A stretch of 64,000 nucleotides of DNA from Rothia sp. (in: high G+C Gram-positive bacteria) (GCA_030530925.1 JAUMUA010000002.1:1-64000), one strand, 5' to 3'. Shown: positions 1 through 8,595, counted from the stretch's first letter. Made by a program: numbers and translations. Notes: generated from the sequence alone by a model not told the origin.

Positions 1-423
1 CGCAGCTACAAGAGCGTTCAGAAATTCTCGAGCAAAGTTGAAAAGCGCGTGGTTGATTCCACCCGCCACACCTTGATTGTGGCAGCGGCTAGCTCGGCAC
101 TAGTTGCTGTACTCATGCTGATTTTTGCGAGCGACTCGTTTGGCCTTGCAATCTCCGTGATCGTTTCATCGTGGCTCTTCTTGGCAGTGACTATCTACAG
201 CTACCAGGTTGATTACATCGGCTCCCACAAGGTACCCCAGCTCATTGGCGCAGCGCATCTCTTGCTGTGCATCGTGGCTTTCGCATTAGTGCCACATACC
301 GCAGGTTACTTGATCATCATGGTCGGCGAAATCGTACTCATGATCATCAGCTACCGCACTTTCCGACGCACGTGGAGCCTACCCGCCTACGATCTTTTCT
401 GGCGTCACGCTATGGCCTGGTAA
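1..423 (+). CDS. C-terminal part of a polytopic membrane protein, probably PelG-like
   Basis: The reading frame is open at the left edge, so only the last 140 residues are seen and the true start lies outside the window. The visible part is a short basic segment followed by hydrophobic helices at about residues 22-42, 49-66 and 75-117, and it ends in a short basic tail. The next gene, 41 bases downstream, is a PelF-type glycosyltransferase. In Pel loci PelF works with PelG, an inner-membrane protein of the flippase superfamily that moves the polysaccharide across the membrane. PelG identity is therefore inferred from the neighbour and from the helix pattern; no diagnostic motif is visible in this fragment. 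Another membrane subunit of the same locus is the main alternative. Confidence 0.6.
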   Translation, partial: RSYKSVQKFSSKVEKRVVDSTRHTLIVAAASSALVAVLMLIFASDSFGLAISVIVSSWLFLAVTIYSYQVDYIGSHKVPQLIGAAHLLLCIVAFALVPHTAGYLIIMVGEIVLMIISYRTFRRTWSLPAYDLFWRHAMAW

Positions 424-464
424 GCCTCAATCTATCTCGCATTCACTCATTTTTAGGGGAAAAT

Positions 465-2210
465 ATGACTCATCAAAATACCTACAAAGAGCTTCAACTG
501 CCGAATCCAGGGGAGCACTATTCTGATCCGCAGTATCCCGATGTCGATGTCGCAATCGTCATGGAATCCACCTACCCGTACCTCAAGGGCGGGGTTTCAG
601 CGGTAGTTCATGACATCGTTACCTGCAACCCCGATCTTTCTTTCGGCATTATTCACATTGCATGGGACCGTAACTCACCCTCAGAAGATCTCTACGGCAT
701 GCCAGAGAACGTGCACTGGGTAAAAACCCTCTATATCAGCCTTGAAGAGCACCGCGAAGGCTTCTCGGTCTCTCCCGATAAGCTGAACATGAACGCTCAA
801 GAGCGCACCGAAGCATCACACAAAATTATTGATGCGCTGATTGCGCTCGCTGACGACGCCGATCCCAACCCGCTCTGGCGCGTTTACGATCGCGGGTTCA
901 GCGAGAAAAATCGCGAGTTCCCGGGTTGGGCGCTCTTGGGCACCAAAGAGTTTATGCAGGTGATGTTCCAGCGCCTCTCGTTCCACGACATGAGTTTCTC
1001 AGACGCTTTCTGGCTCATGCGTACGTTCTTTTCGCTCGCCTATGCTTTGCTCAACGAGCGCATGCCGTACGCTCGCGTGTATCACGCACACACCACCGGT
1101 TACGCGTCTCTTATTGGCGCGGCGGCAGCTCGCGATAACGGCACCAGCTTCTTGTTGACCGAACACAACTTGTATATTCGCGATACCGTGAACACCATGC
1201 TTAATCGCAATATGTCACTGCCTGTGGCAGTGGGGGACGAGCAAATTTTTGACGTTACCCCTGAGCAGCGCGCTTGGATGGTGTGGTGGATTCAGATGGG
1301 TCGCTTCTGCTACCCCAGTGCTGAGCGCATTACCTACCTGTACCCCAAAGCTATTGAAGAAGCTAAGGGTCTGCACGGTATCGAAGAGCGTTCGGTGATC
1401 TTGCCTAACGGCATGCTGATCTCAGATGTGAACGAAGCTTACGCAAAGCGTCGTACCGCCCGCGAACGCATTGAACTAGCTGGCAAAAACCACCACTGGA
1501 AATTTGTGTTCATCGCCCGCGTGGTTCCCATTAAGGGCCTGATTGACCTCATTGACACCGTGGAGCTCCTTCGCAGTGAAGGCTACGAAAACCTACACAT
1601 CGACTGCCTCGGCCCCACCGAACACGTGCCCTGGTACTACGATCAGTGCCGCGAGGCCATCGCCGCTAAGGGTCTTGAAGACTTCTTCACCTTCCACGGC
1701 ACCGTCAACGTTCGCGAAAAGCTGGGGGAATATGACGTCTTGCTCATGCCCAGTTACAACGAAGGTCAGCCCATTGTAGCGCTCGAAGCGATGAGCGCCT
1801 CAATTCCCGTAATTGGCTCCGACGTGGGCGGTATGTCCCAGCTCCTTGACGACATCTTAGTCGCTGAAGACGGCACCCCGGTAGAGCGTTGCGGCATCCT
1901 CACCCAAGCCGGTGACGCACCCGGATTCGCCAAAGCTATCAAAGAAGTTGTAGACAGCCCCGAATTCTACGAAGAGCTGTGCATTAACGCCCGCGAACGT
2001 GTTATTCGATTCTTCCAGTTGCACGACGTCATGGAACGCTACAACTTCATCTACCGCGAACTTGGCCACCTCGGTCTCAAAACAGAGGACGAAGTGGACC
2101 ACCGCCCCGAGGGCATCACCTTAGAACATAAGGTTTCGCCAGAGGACACCAACACCGAAACCATCCCGGTGGTCAACCCAGAATATGCACCCACTCAGGC
2201 AGGTTCCTAA
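465..2210 (+). CDS. pelF: PelF-type GT4 family glycosyltransferase
   Basis: Cytoplasmic sugar transferase of 581 residues, expected to use a UDP-sugar donor to build a Pel-like exopolysaccharide. The N-terminal half has the DUF3492 character of PelF (VAIVMESTYPYLKGGVSAVVHD near residue 26; a TEHNLYIRDT segment in the middle). The C-terminal half is a GT-B/GT4 Rossmann domain with the phosphate-binding stretch FIARVVPIKG and the donor-site motif NEGQPIVALEAM followed by IGSDVGGM. Start ATG 465 is chosen because AGGGGA lies 4 bases upstream at 455-460; an in-frame extension to 267 would overlap the previous gene without support. The next gene begins 3 bases after the stop, so they are probably co-translated. 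The symbol follows family resemblance; sugar specificity cannot be read from the sequence. Confidence 0.88.
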   Translation: MTHQNTYKELQLPNPGEHYSDPQYPDVDVAIVMESTYPYLKGGVSAVVHDIVTCNPDLSFGIIHIAWDRNSPSEDLYGMPENVHWVKTLYISLEEHREGFSVSPDKLNMNAQERTEASHKIIDALIALADDADPNPLWRVYDRGFSEKNREFPGWALLGTKEFMQVMFQRLSFHDMSFSDAFWLMRTFFSLAYALLNERMPYARVYHAHTTGYASLIGAAAARDNGTSFLLTEHNLYIRDTVNTMLNRNMSLPVAVGDEQIFDVTPEQRAWMVWWIQMGRFCYPSAERITYLYPKAIEEAKGLHGIEERSVILPNGMLISDVNEAYAKRRTARERIELAGKNHHWKFVFIARVVPIKGLIDLIDTVELLRSEGYENLHIDCLGPTEHVPWYYDQCREAIAAKGLEDFFTFHGTVNVREKLGEYDVLLMPSYNEGQPIVALEAMSASIPVIGSDVGGMSQLLDDILVAEDGTPVERCGILTQAGDAPGFAKAIKEVVDSPEFYEELCINARERVIRFFQLHDVMERYNFIYRELGHLGLKTEDEVDHRPEGITLEHKVSPEDTNTETIPVVNPEYAPTQAGS

Positions 2211-2213
2211 CCC

Positions 2214-3365
2214 TTGACGAACCTCAACGGCTCAACCACCTATGGCCTGTGGGTACGCTACGGCGGGGAACCTGTTACCGACGAACAGATTACCTTCGCT
2301 GCCCAGCACTACGCGGTTGCAATCTTGCAACCGCGTGAGGTGTGGGCCGCGCGTCGGCTCAAAGAGCTCAACCCCGCTATGACCGTGCTGTGCTACAAGT
2401 GCCTGTGTTCTACGCGCAACTACGAAGAGCAGGAGCCGTTCACCTCAGGAGTGTCATTCGCCCAAGCAGAAGCCGCAGAAAAAGCAGGCCAGAAATGGTT
2501 TGCACGGCGGCGCAACGGTGAACTCATCGAGTGGAACGGCTACCCCGGGCATTTTCAGATGAACGTGTGGAACCCCGCTTACCGCAAGCAGTGGGTAGAG
2601 AACGTGGTTACTGAATTGACAGATTCGCCCTTTGACGGCGTCATGGCAGATAACGACTTCTTTGGCGACTACTACGGGCTCAACCTGCCAATTCGCGGGG
2701 CGCGGCAAATCTCTACCATTCACCGCGGTATTGATCGGCTCATTCGTGACGCCGGCAAAGCACTGAACAAACACGGCAAGATTCTGGTGCCCAACATTGC
2801 TGAAGCGCGTTGCGTTCCCGGCAAATGGGAACGGCACAGCGCCTACGGCGGCGGTTTTGAAGAGGTCTTTTTAGGCTGGGGAACTCACGAGTTCCTCGAC
2901 GTTTTCTCAACGATGGCGCAAGTTCGCCCCATGATGGGTCGCTTTTCGCCCGTCAAGCTCACGAGGGCAGATAAAACTAAGGCGTTGCGTCCGCGAATTA
3001 CTCTGCTACGCGGAGCCAGCGACGATTCACCCAGGCACCCCAACTTTATAGCGGCACTCGCCGCGTTTTGGGTGTTTGGTGCAGGGCAGTGGACGGCGCT
3101 CAGCGCCACCGGTCACGACGCCCACAACCGCACGCCATGGATTGACGAGCTGACCTGGGACTTAGGAGAGCCACTTGGCGATTTCACCTCTGAAAAGGGA
3201 GCGCTGACCAGAAGGTTTACGCGCGGCTGGGCAGCAGTGAATGTGAGTGATCAGCCCTCTGGTGAACTGGACGTTCCTCCAGGGATGCGCACTTTCGAGG
3301 GAGAAGCAGTAGAAACGGTAACGCTTGCGCCTCATCAGGGAGTTCTCTTTCGCCCGGTAAAGTAG
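2214..3365 (+). CDS. Putative TIM-barrel glycoside hydrolase (GHL15-like) of the Pel-like locus
   Basis: A 383-residue protein without signal peptide or membrane helix. Acidic clusters at strand ends (SPFDGVMADNDFFGDYYG near residue 140) and the overall pattern resemble the hypothetical glycoside hydrolase families of TIM-barrel type, such as GHL15. The start is TTG 2214, three bases after the pelF stop, with AGG at 2201-2203 as a modest ribosome site inside the end of pelF; this points to translational coupling. PelA of Gram-negative Pel systems carries a glycoside hydrolase domain that trims the polymer, so a matching role is tempting. However, this protein looks cytoplasmic, and its substrate is unknown. 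What is seen: fold-like patterns and operon position. What is inferred: action on the Pel-like polymer or its precursors. Confidence 0.7.
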   Translation: MTNLNGSTTYGLWVRYGGEPVTDEQITFAAQHYAVAILQPREVWAARRLKELNPAMTVLCYKCLCSTRNYEEQEPFTSGVSFAQAEAAEKAGQKWFARRRNGELIEWNGYPGHFQMNVWNPAYRKQWVENVVTELTDSPFDGVMADNDFFGDYYGLNLPIRGARQISTIHRGIDRLIRDAGKALNKHGKILVPNIAEARCVPGKWERHSAYGGGFEEVFLGWGTHEFLDVFSTMAQVRPMMGRFSPVKLTRADKTKALRPRITLLRGASDDSPRHPNFIAALAAFWVFGAGQWTALSATGHDAHNRTPWIDELTWDLGEPLGDFTSEKGALTRRFTRGWAAVNVSDQPSGELDVPPGMRTFEGEAVETVTLAPHQGVLFRPVK

Positions 3366-3407
3366 GTAAAAATTGCCTCTACCGTGGATTTGCAAAGGAG
3401 CATCCCT

Positions 3408-4484
3408 ATGACCGAGCAAGCATTGATTCTGCATGAAATCCGCCAGAATCTAGGCATGATCACCATTAATCGTCCTCGTGCGCTCAACGCGCTCAGCGGA
3501 CCTATGTTGGCTGAAATTGATTGTTTGTTGGTGGAATTTGAGGCAGATTCCCGCGTTTCCGCTGTGCTGATTCACGGTGCAGGGGAGCGCGGGCTGTGCG
3601 CTGGTGGCGATATTGTGGCGCTCTATCATTTGATGGATAGTGACCAAGAAACCGCCCAAGAGTATTTCCGCATTGAGTATTCGCTTAACTATCGAATTTC
3701 GCAGTTTTCTAAGCCGTATATCGCAATCATGGACGGCATTGTTCTCGGCGGTGGTATGGGCGTTTCGGCGCACGGCTCACATCGTGTGGTCACCGAGAAT
3801 TCTCGGATTGGTATGCCAGAGACTGGAATTGGTTTCAGCCCGGATATTGGCGGACTCAAATTGCTCTCTGCGGTACCTGATGAGGTGGGCACCATGATGG
3901 CAATGACCGGTAAGCAGATAAGCGGCGCCGACGCTCTGTGGGCTGGGTTGGCAGATTATTTTGTGCCCAGTGAAAAGCTTGAGGAGCTCACCAAAGCACT
4001 AGAAGCTGCCACCGATGCGAACTCGGTGGATGCGATTATTGCCAAGTTCCACCAATCCCCGCCGGAATCACCGTTGAGTGAAAACACCTCGTGGATCAAC
4101 ACCGCCTTTGCTGGCGATAGCGCCGAGGAAATTCATGACGCCGTCGCCGCCCACGCAAGTGCCAGCGCGCACGGTAGCGAACTCGCCGCAGAACTCTTGC
4201 AAGCCCTAGAACACAACAGCCCCACCGGCATCAAAATGGCGCTGTACGGTATTCGCAAAGCTAAGAACTCAACGCTAGCGCAGACGCTCAACACCGACTT
4301 AGTGGTAACAGTTAATTCGATGCGTGGACACGATTTGCGCGAGGGTATTCGTGCTCAGGTGATCGATAAAGACCGCAACCCCCAGTGGCAACCTGCCACC
4401 TTGGCAGCTGTCGAGGAATGCTATGCGGCTAGCTTCTTTGAGGCTCCCCACGATCTTGCACCCCTTGGTTTACCTTCCGCGTAA
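3408..4484 (+). CDS. Enoyl-CoA hydratase/isomerase family protein, 3-hydroxyisobutyryl-CoA hydrolase-like
   Basis: A 358-residue crotonase-fold enzyme. The oxyanion-hole segment LCAGGDI and the second one, GIVLGGGMGVSAHG, are both clear, and MPETGIGFSPDIGG follows, carrying the glutamate and aspartate typical of 3-hydroxyisobutyryl-CoA hydrolases. The length (about 350) also fits that subgroup rather than the 260-residue hydratases. The expected reaction is release of 3-hydroxyisobutyrate from its CoA ester in valine breakdown. Start ATG 3408 has AAAGGAG at 3394-3400. It is followed 59 bases later by the DUF6457-fdhD pair with no obvious terminator. No other valine-degradation gene is in the window, so the pathway is inferred from the family only. 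Confidence 0.85.
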   Translation: MTEQALILHEIRQNLGMITINRPRALNALSGPMLAEIDCLLVEFEADSRVSAVLIHGAGERGLCAGGDIVALYHLMDSDQETAQEYFRIEYSLNYRISQFSKPYIAIMDGIVLGGGMGVSAHGSHRVVTENSRIGMPETGIGFSPDIGGLKLLSAVPDEVGTMMAMTGKQISGADALWAGLADYFVPSEKLEELTKALEAATDANSVDAIIAKFHQSPPESPLSENTSWINTAFAGDSAEEIHDAVAAHASASAHGSELAAELLQALEHNSPTGIKMALYGIRKAKNSTLAQTLNTDLVVTVNSMRGHDLREGIRAQVIDKDRNPQWQPATLAAVEECYAASFFEAPHDLAPLGLPSA

Positions 4485-4543
4485 AAGGTCTACTATTGGT
4501 TGATACCAAAACAACCAAGATATGCCGAAATGGAAGAGCTTCG

Positions 4544-4822
4544 ATGAGTAAACACCAGCCAGATGACCTAGAGCAGGCTCGTGAATTTCTAACAGAGGTG
4601 GCTCACCGCCTTGAAGTTGATCCCGACATCGTGTTGGCTACTATGCCGCACCTGCTGGGAATGACCAAGCACGTGGCGCATGATGTAGTGCGCCCTGCCG
4701 CCCCACTCGCCGCTTTCTTGGTGGGTCTTGCCGCTGGGCGCGATGCCGACGCGGTGGGCGTCCTGGCACAGGTTGAGAAAGTCGAAGCTACGGTCAAGGA
4801 ATTTGCAGATGGGCAGAATTAA
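4544..4822 (+). CDS. DUF6457 domain protein, molybdenum-cofactor neighbourhood
   Basis: A 92-residue, mostly helical soluble protein. Proteins of this family sit beside fdhD or mobA in many actinobacteria, and here the reading frame overlaps fdhD by 14 bases, which implies coupled translation. The start ATG 4544 is preceded by GGAAGAG; an in-frame extension to 4496 lacks a ribosome site. Conserved-looking stretches are EVAHRLEVDPDIV and RPAAPLAAFLVGLAAGRD. Its biochemical role is not known to me; a small accessory role in molybdopterin maturation or delivery is an inference from context alone. Confidence 0.75.
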   Translation: MSKHQPDDLEQAREFLTEVAHRLEVDPDIVLATMPHLLGMTKHVAHDVVRPAAPLAAFLVGLAAGRDADAVGVLAQVEKVEATVKEFADGQN

Positions 4823-5639
4823 TAGAACCGTTCCTGCCACCAAGGTAGTACGCAATGAAGACGGTAGTTTTTCGGTAGATACCCGTGCCGATGCGATAAC
4901 CGCTGAAGAACCGCTAGAAATCCGAGTCTCCGGTGCAACAATTACCACCACCATGCGTACCCCGGGGCACGATATTGAGCTAGCGCACGGATTTTTACAT
5001 TCCGAAGGCTTGATTCGCGATGCGCAGGACGTAAGCACTGCTCGTTATTGCGCTGGAGCAACCGGACCTGACGGGCAGAACACCTACAATCTTTTGGACA
5101 TTCAGACCGCGAGTTACGTTCGCGCACCAGGCATGGAAAACCTGCGCCTGACCACCACTAACTCAGCGTGTGGGGTATGCGGTTCGGCGTCCATCGATTC
5201 GATTATGAACAAGGCACACCGCCCCATTGAACCGGTAAAACTGTCTCCCGATCTCATTCTTTCGCTACCAGAAATTTTGCGCAAAGAGCAGAAACAATTT
5301 CGCCGTACCGGCGGTATTCACGCTGCCGGCGCCTTCGAATCAGACGGCACGCTGATTGTGGCTCGTGAAGACATAGGCCGCCACAATGCCGCGGATAAAG
5401 TCATTGGCCACCTGATACTCGAAGACTCTCTGGACGTTCCCGGGCGCATCTTGGTGATGAGTTCACGCGCCTCCTTTGAGCTGGTTCAAAAAGCTATCAT
5501 GGCAGGGTTCTCGGCGCTGATTGCGGTCTCTGCGCCGTCGTCGTTGGCAGTAGATTTAGCTCAAGAAGCAGGGTTGACTCTGGTTGCGTTTGCTCGCGAA
5601 AACCGCTTCAACTTGTATGCGGGGGAGTTGGAGCTTTAG
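4809..5639 (+). CDS. fdhD: Formate dehydrogenase accessory sulfurtransferase FdhD
   Basis: A 276-residue cytoplasmic protein. FdhD passes sulfur from a cysteine desulfurase to the molybdenum cofactor so that formate dehydrogenases become active. The hallmark CGVCG loop lies at Cys121 and Cys124, preceded by TTNSA; the conserved GGIHAAG and EDIGRHNAADKVIG stretches follow. The start ATG 4809 is inside the end of the DUF6457 gene and gives the usual family length; a longer frame from 4728 would run through the body of that gene. The likely client is the molybdopterin oxidoreductase encoded from 6190, which lies on the same strand beyond a repeat element. Confidence 0.93.
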   Translation: MGRINRTVPATKVVRNEDGSFSVDTRADAITAEEPLEIRVSGATITTTMRTPGHDIELAHGFLHSEGLIRDAQDVSTARYCAGATGPDGQNTYNLLDIQTASYVRAPGMENLRLTTTNSACGVCGSASIDSIMNKAHRPIEPVKLSPDLILSLPEILRKEQKQFRRTGGIHAAGAFESDGTLIVAREDIGRHNAADKVIGHLILEDSLDVPGRILVMSSRASFELVQKAIMAGFSALIAVSAPSSLAVDLAQEAGLTLVAFARENRFNLYAGELEL

Positions 5640-5730
5640 GTTTTGGGGGCTGGGTGCGCTCGCTGGGGTTGGGCTTGTTTACTCGGCGGGGTGTGCTCGC
5701 TGCCGCCAACAAACGCTTGAGCTCAGGCAA

Positions 5731-5804
5731 TAACGACGAACGACCACCCCACCTGCCGCTGAATTTTTAGCGTACTGAGTTTTGGGGGCGGTCGTTAGTC
5801 GTTA
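5731..5804. repeat. Internal hairpin of the 5.7-6.1 kb element
   Basis: Positions 5731-5750 and the reverse complement of 5784-5804 agree at 18 of 20 positions (core TAACGAC, AACGACC). The same core is part of the outer 41-bp inverted repeat, so the motif occurs three times within 400 bases. No T-run follows, which argues against a simple terminator. Confidence 0.6.
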
Positions 5805-5844
5805 AAACTCGCCTGCGCATTTATTGGCTCTCCGCGAGCGAGGC

Positions 5845-6042
5845 TTAGTCTTCGAGGGCATTTTCCAACCGCTCGATCTCGGTGGCGCGATCCTTTCTCA
5901 TCTTGCGAGTGGCGCTGAAGCCGCCCACACCTCCGCCGATAAACCCTCCAGCAATCACTCCGCCAATTGAGCACAGGGTAAAGAGCAATGTTTCGCATAT
6001 TGCCAATAAATGCGTTGGCGAGTTTTTAGGGCAAATGCGCAC
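5845..6042 (-). CDS. Possible small glycine-rich membrane protein inside the repeat element
   Basis: A 65-residue frame with GTG start at 6042 and AGGCGA about 7 bases upstream. It has one hydrophobic helix containing a glycine-zipper-like run (GGVIAGGFIGGGVGG) and then a charged tail rich in Arg, Lys and Glu. It is the only plausible coding sequence in the 550-base gap between fdhD and the oxidoreductase and lies between the two 41-bp inverted repeats. I do not recognise the family. It may be a genuine small membrane protein or a chance frame; an overlapping frame (5795-5998) looks less protein-like. Confidence 0.35.
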   Translation of the reverse strand: MRICPKNSPTHLLAICETLLFTLCSIGGVIAGGFIGGGVGGFSATRKMRKDRATEIERLENALED

Positions 6043-6177
6043 TTCGCCTGTGTATCAACTGAATACGGGGCGCAAAACTGAGCCGGTCGTTCGTCGTCAA
6101 TGTCTGAGTGCAAGCGTTTGTTGGCAAGAAGCGAAAATCACCAATGCACTCACCGACCGCCCTATCTTGTGACCTGA

Positions 6178-6189
6178 TACATTTAACCT
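6178..6189 (+). promoter_or_regulatory. -10 hexamer of the molybdopterin oxidoreductase, leaderless type
   Basis: TACATT at 6178-6183 is followed by 6 bases and then the ATG at 6190. No Shine-Dalgarno sequence lies between. This is the spacing expected if transcription begins at the start codon. Confidence 0.4.
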
Positions 6190-8493
6190 ATGACTGCACC
6201 CAGAGAAACCGCTCAACTCCCCACGGTGAGTAGCGTGAGTGAAAAAGCAAACGTTTATGATTACCCCAAGATTGGTCGCCGGGTTACTGCGGCGGCAGGT
6301 TTGGGCGGTGTCTACCATGCCATGGCACAGGCAGCCCCCAAGCACGCAATCCCCACCCTGTTGAAAATGAACCAGCACGGTGGTATCGACTGCCCCAGTT
6401 GCGCATGGCCAGAGCCTAGTCAGCAAGAACTCAACGTGGTGGAATTTTGTGAAAACGGTGCCAAAGCTGTTGCCGAAGAAACTACACCTGATCGTGCGGA
6501 TTCAAAGTTCTGGGCAAAGTACACCGTTCAACAGCTAAGAGATCAGACCGATTTCTGGTTGGGCAAGCAGGGGCGTATCACCGAGCCCATGCTCTATGAC
6601 CGTTCCACCGGTGATGAGCATTACCGCCCCGTCTCCTGGGAAAAAGCTTTCGCGCTAATTGCTGAACAGCTCCAAAAAACTGACCCTAAACAAGCTATTT
6701 TCTACACTTCGGGCCGCGCATCCAACGAAGCGGCGTACTCGTTCCAGCTTCTCGCCCGTCGTATGGGTTCAAACAACCTACCTGACTGCGGTAACCTATG
6801 CCACGAATCAACTGGTGTAGCGCTTTCAAGTACATTGGGTCTAGGCAAAGGCTCAGTCACTATGAAGGACCTTGAAACCACTGATTTGTTGATTTCAATC
6901 GGTCAGAACCCCGGTACTAACCACCCCCGTTCGCTCACTACCTTCAAGAAGATGAAGGAAAACGGTGGCAAAATGGTGGCGCTTAACCCCATGCCAGAGA
7001 CCGGTTTGATGGAGTTTAACGAACCCCAGTCAGTCAAGGGCATGCTCGGTGTGTCCGAAAAACTTGCTGATGAATACTTGCAGGTGCGTCTTGACGGCGA
7101 CCGCGCGTTCTTCCAGCAGCTCAACCGCGAACTCATTCGCCGCGACGCTCTGGACCACGTCTTCATCGAAAAATTCACTACCGGTGCAGAAGAAACTATT
7201 GCGCACCTCAATTCGCTGGACGACGCCGTCCTAGAACGTGGTTCCGGCATTTCGGCATCGCAGGTGAGCAAGATTGCCGACATGGTGGAAGAAGCTGAAT
7301 CGGTCATTGTTGCGTGGACTCTGGGTGCCACCCAACACAAAAACGCTGTCTCCACTCTGCGTGAAGTAGTGAACTTCTTGTTGCTCACCGGTAACATCGG
7401 TAAACCCGGTGCTGGTACCGCACCATTCCGTGGTCACTCGAACGTGCAGGGCAACCGCACCGTAGGTATCTGGGAACGCATGCCTGAAAAGTTCCTGCAG
7501 GCGTTGCAGGGTTACTTTGGCTTTGATGTTCCCCGCGAAAACGGTCTGGATTCGGTGGAATCCATGAAACAGATTCGCGCTGGAAAGAACAAGTTCTTTA
7601 TGTCGCTAGGTGGCAACCTGGTACGCGTTATGTCAGATACGTCGGCGGTAGAACGCGGTATGTCTGAGCAAGAAATGACCGTGCATCTTTCCACCAAGCC
7701 CAACGGCTCGCATGCATGGCCCGGTCAGAAGTCGCTGATTTTGCCGGTGCGCGCGCGTACCGACGTCGATATGCAAAAATCTGGTCCGCAGAAAATTACC
7801 GCGGAGAACTCAGCCGGCGTGGTTTCCGCCTCGATTGGTAAGCGCACCGCTAACGACGATCTCAACCTCAAATCAGAGGTGGATATTATTTGCAGCATTG
7901 GCCGCGAAACCTTTGGCGATGACTTCTGGCAGCCCATGATTGACGATTACAGCGTGATTCGTGATGCCATCGAGGGCACCATTAAGGGCTTTGAACGCTA
8001 CAACGAGCGCATCGAAAAGCCTGGCGGGTTCTACCTGCCCAACGGTCCTCGTGAGCGTATTTTTACTACTCACGATGGCAAGGCGCATTTCTCGATCAAT
8101 GAAACGCGCGTGATTGACCTACCCGAGAACTACTTCTTGCTTTCAACAGTTCGTTCACACGATCAGTACAACTCCACCATCTACGGACTGGATGATCGCT
8201 ACCGCGGTGTGCGCCACGGCCGTCGTGTGGTTTTTGTGAACCCCCAAGACCTTGAAAAGCGCGGGCTGAAGGACGGTGACCTCGTCGATATTGTCTCTGT
8301 ATGGGAGGACGGCGAACGTCGGGCACCGAACTTCCGCGTGGTTGCTTACGATCACGCACGCGACTGTGTCTCAACGTACTTCCCTGAAGCGAACGTACTG
8401 GTGCCCCTTGATTCATCGGCAGAAGAGTCCAACACCCCCGTTTATAAGTCGGTTGTTGTTCGCCTGGAGCCTTTGGGCATCAACATGATGTAA
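6190..8493 (+). CDS. FdhF/YdeP family molybdopterin oxidoreductase (formate dehydrogenase-like)
   Basis: A 767-residue molybdopterin-dependent oxidoreductase. The N-terminal motif DCPSCAWP (Cys68, Cys71) and the downstream NLCHESTG (Cys204 where formate dehydrogenases carry Cys or Sec) are those of the YdeP branch. A molybdopterin-dinucleotide binding domain lies at the C-terminus (LLSTVRSHDQYNSTIYG and following). The enzyme probably oxidises formate or a related small molecule, or acts in acid resistance as YdeP does in E. coli; the electron acceptor is unknown. No twin-arginine signal is seen, so it is cytoplasmic. fdhD and DUF6457 upstream are its likely maturation partners. ATG 6190 is the first in-frame start; lack of a ribosome site and a -10 hexamer 6 bases upstream suggest leaderless translation. 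Confidence 0.9.
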   Translation: MTAPRETAQLPTVSSVSEKANVYDYPKIGRRVTAAAGLGGVYHAMAQAAPKHAIPTLLKMNQHGGIDCPSCAWPEPSQQELNVVEFCENGAKAVAEETTPDRADSKFWAKYTVQQLRDQTDFWLGKQGRITEPMLYDRSTGDEHYRPVSWEKAFALIAEQLQKTDPKQAIFYTSGRASNEAAYSFQLLARRMGSNNLPDCGNLCHESTGVALSSTLGLGKGSVTMKDLETTDLLISIGQNPGTNHPRSLTTFKKMKENGGKMVALNPMPETGLMEFNEPQSVKGMLGVSEKLADEYLQVRLDGDRAFFQQLNRELIRRDALDHVFIEKFTTGAEETIAHLNSLDDAVLERGSGISASQVSKIADMVEEAESVIVAWTLGATQHKNAVSTLREVVNFLLLTGNIGKPGAGTAPFRGHSNVQGNRTVGIWERMPEKFLQALQGYFGFDVPRENGLDSVESMKQIRAGKNKFFMSLGGNLVRVMSDTSAVERGMSEQEMTVHLSTKPNGSHAWPGQKSLILPVRARTDVDMQKSGPQKITAENSAGVVSASIGKRTANDDLNLKSEVDIICSIGRETFGDDFWQPMIDDYSVIRDAIEGTIKGFERYNERIEKPGGFYLPNGPRERIFTTHDGKAHFSINETRVIDLPENYFLLSTVRSHDQYNSTIYGLDDRYRGVRHGRRVVFVNPQDLEKRGLKDGDLVDIVSVWEDGERRAPNFRVVAYDHARDCVSTYFPEANVLVPLDSSAEESNTPVYKSVVVRLEPLGINMM

Positions 8494-8510
8494 GCAGTTT
8501 CTGGGTGTAC

Positions 8511-8569
8511 AAAAGCCCGGTTTCGCTCAAATCTTTCGCAAAAGAGTTCTGAGCGGAACCGGGCTTTTT
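8511..8569 (+). terminator. Terminator of the molybdopterin oxidoreductase gene
   Basis: A long stem pairs AAAAGCCCGGTTTCGCTC with GAGCGGAACCGGGCTTTTT around a loop of about 22 bases. The T-run on the plus strand and the A-run at the other foot allow it to work in both directions. Confidence 0.85.
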
Positions 8570-8595
8570 GGTGCCGTCTGGGGGTGAATCGTTCT

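Larger units (their letters stand above)
5705..6125. repeat. 421-bp element bounded by 41-bp imperfect inverted repeats
   Basis: Positions 5705-5745 and the reverse complement of 6085-6125 match at 36 of 41 bases; the outer 15 bases (beginning GCCAACAAACGCTTG) are identical, as is the inner ACGACGAACGACC. Homology stops sharply outside the repeats. Inside are a further hairpin (5731-5750 against 5784-5804) and one small reading frame on the minus strand. No transposase or short target-site duplication was recognised. It could be a MITE-like or REP-type element, or a remnant of one. Confidence 0.7.

Noticed and set aside
5795..5998. A second small gene on the minus strand in the repeat unit
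   Set aside because: Its composition is Arg-rich and unlike a protein, and it overlaps the better candidate in another frame.
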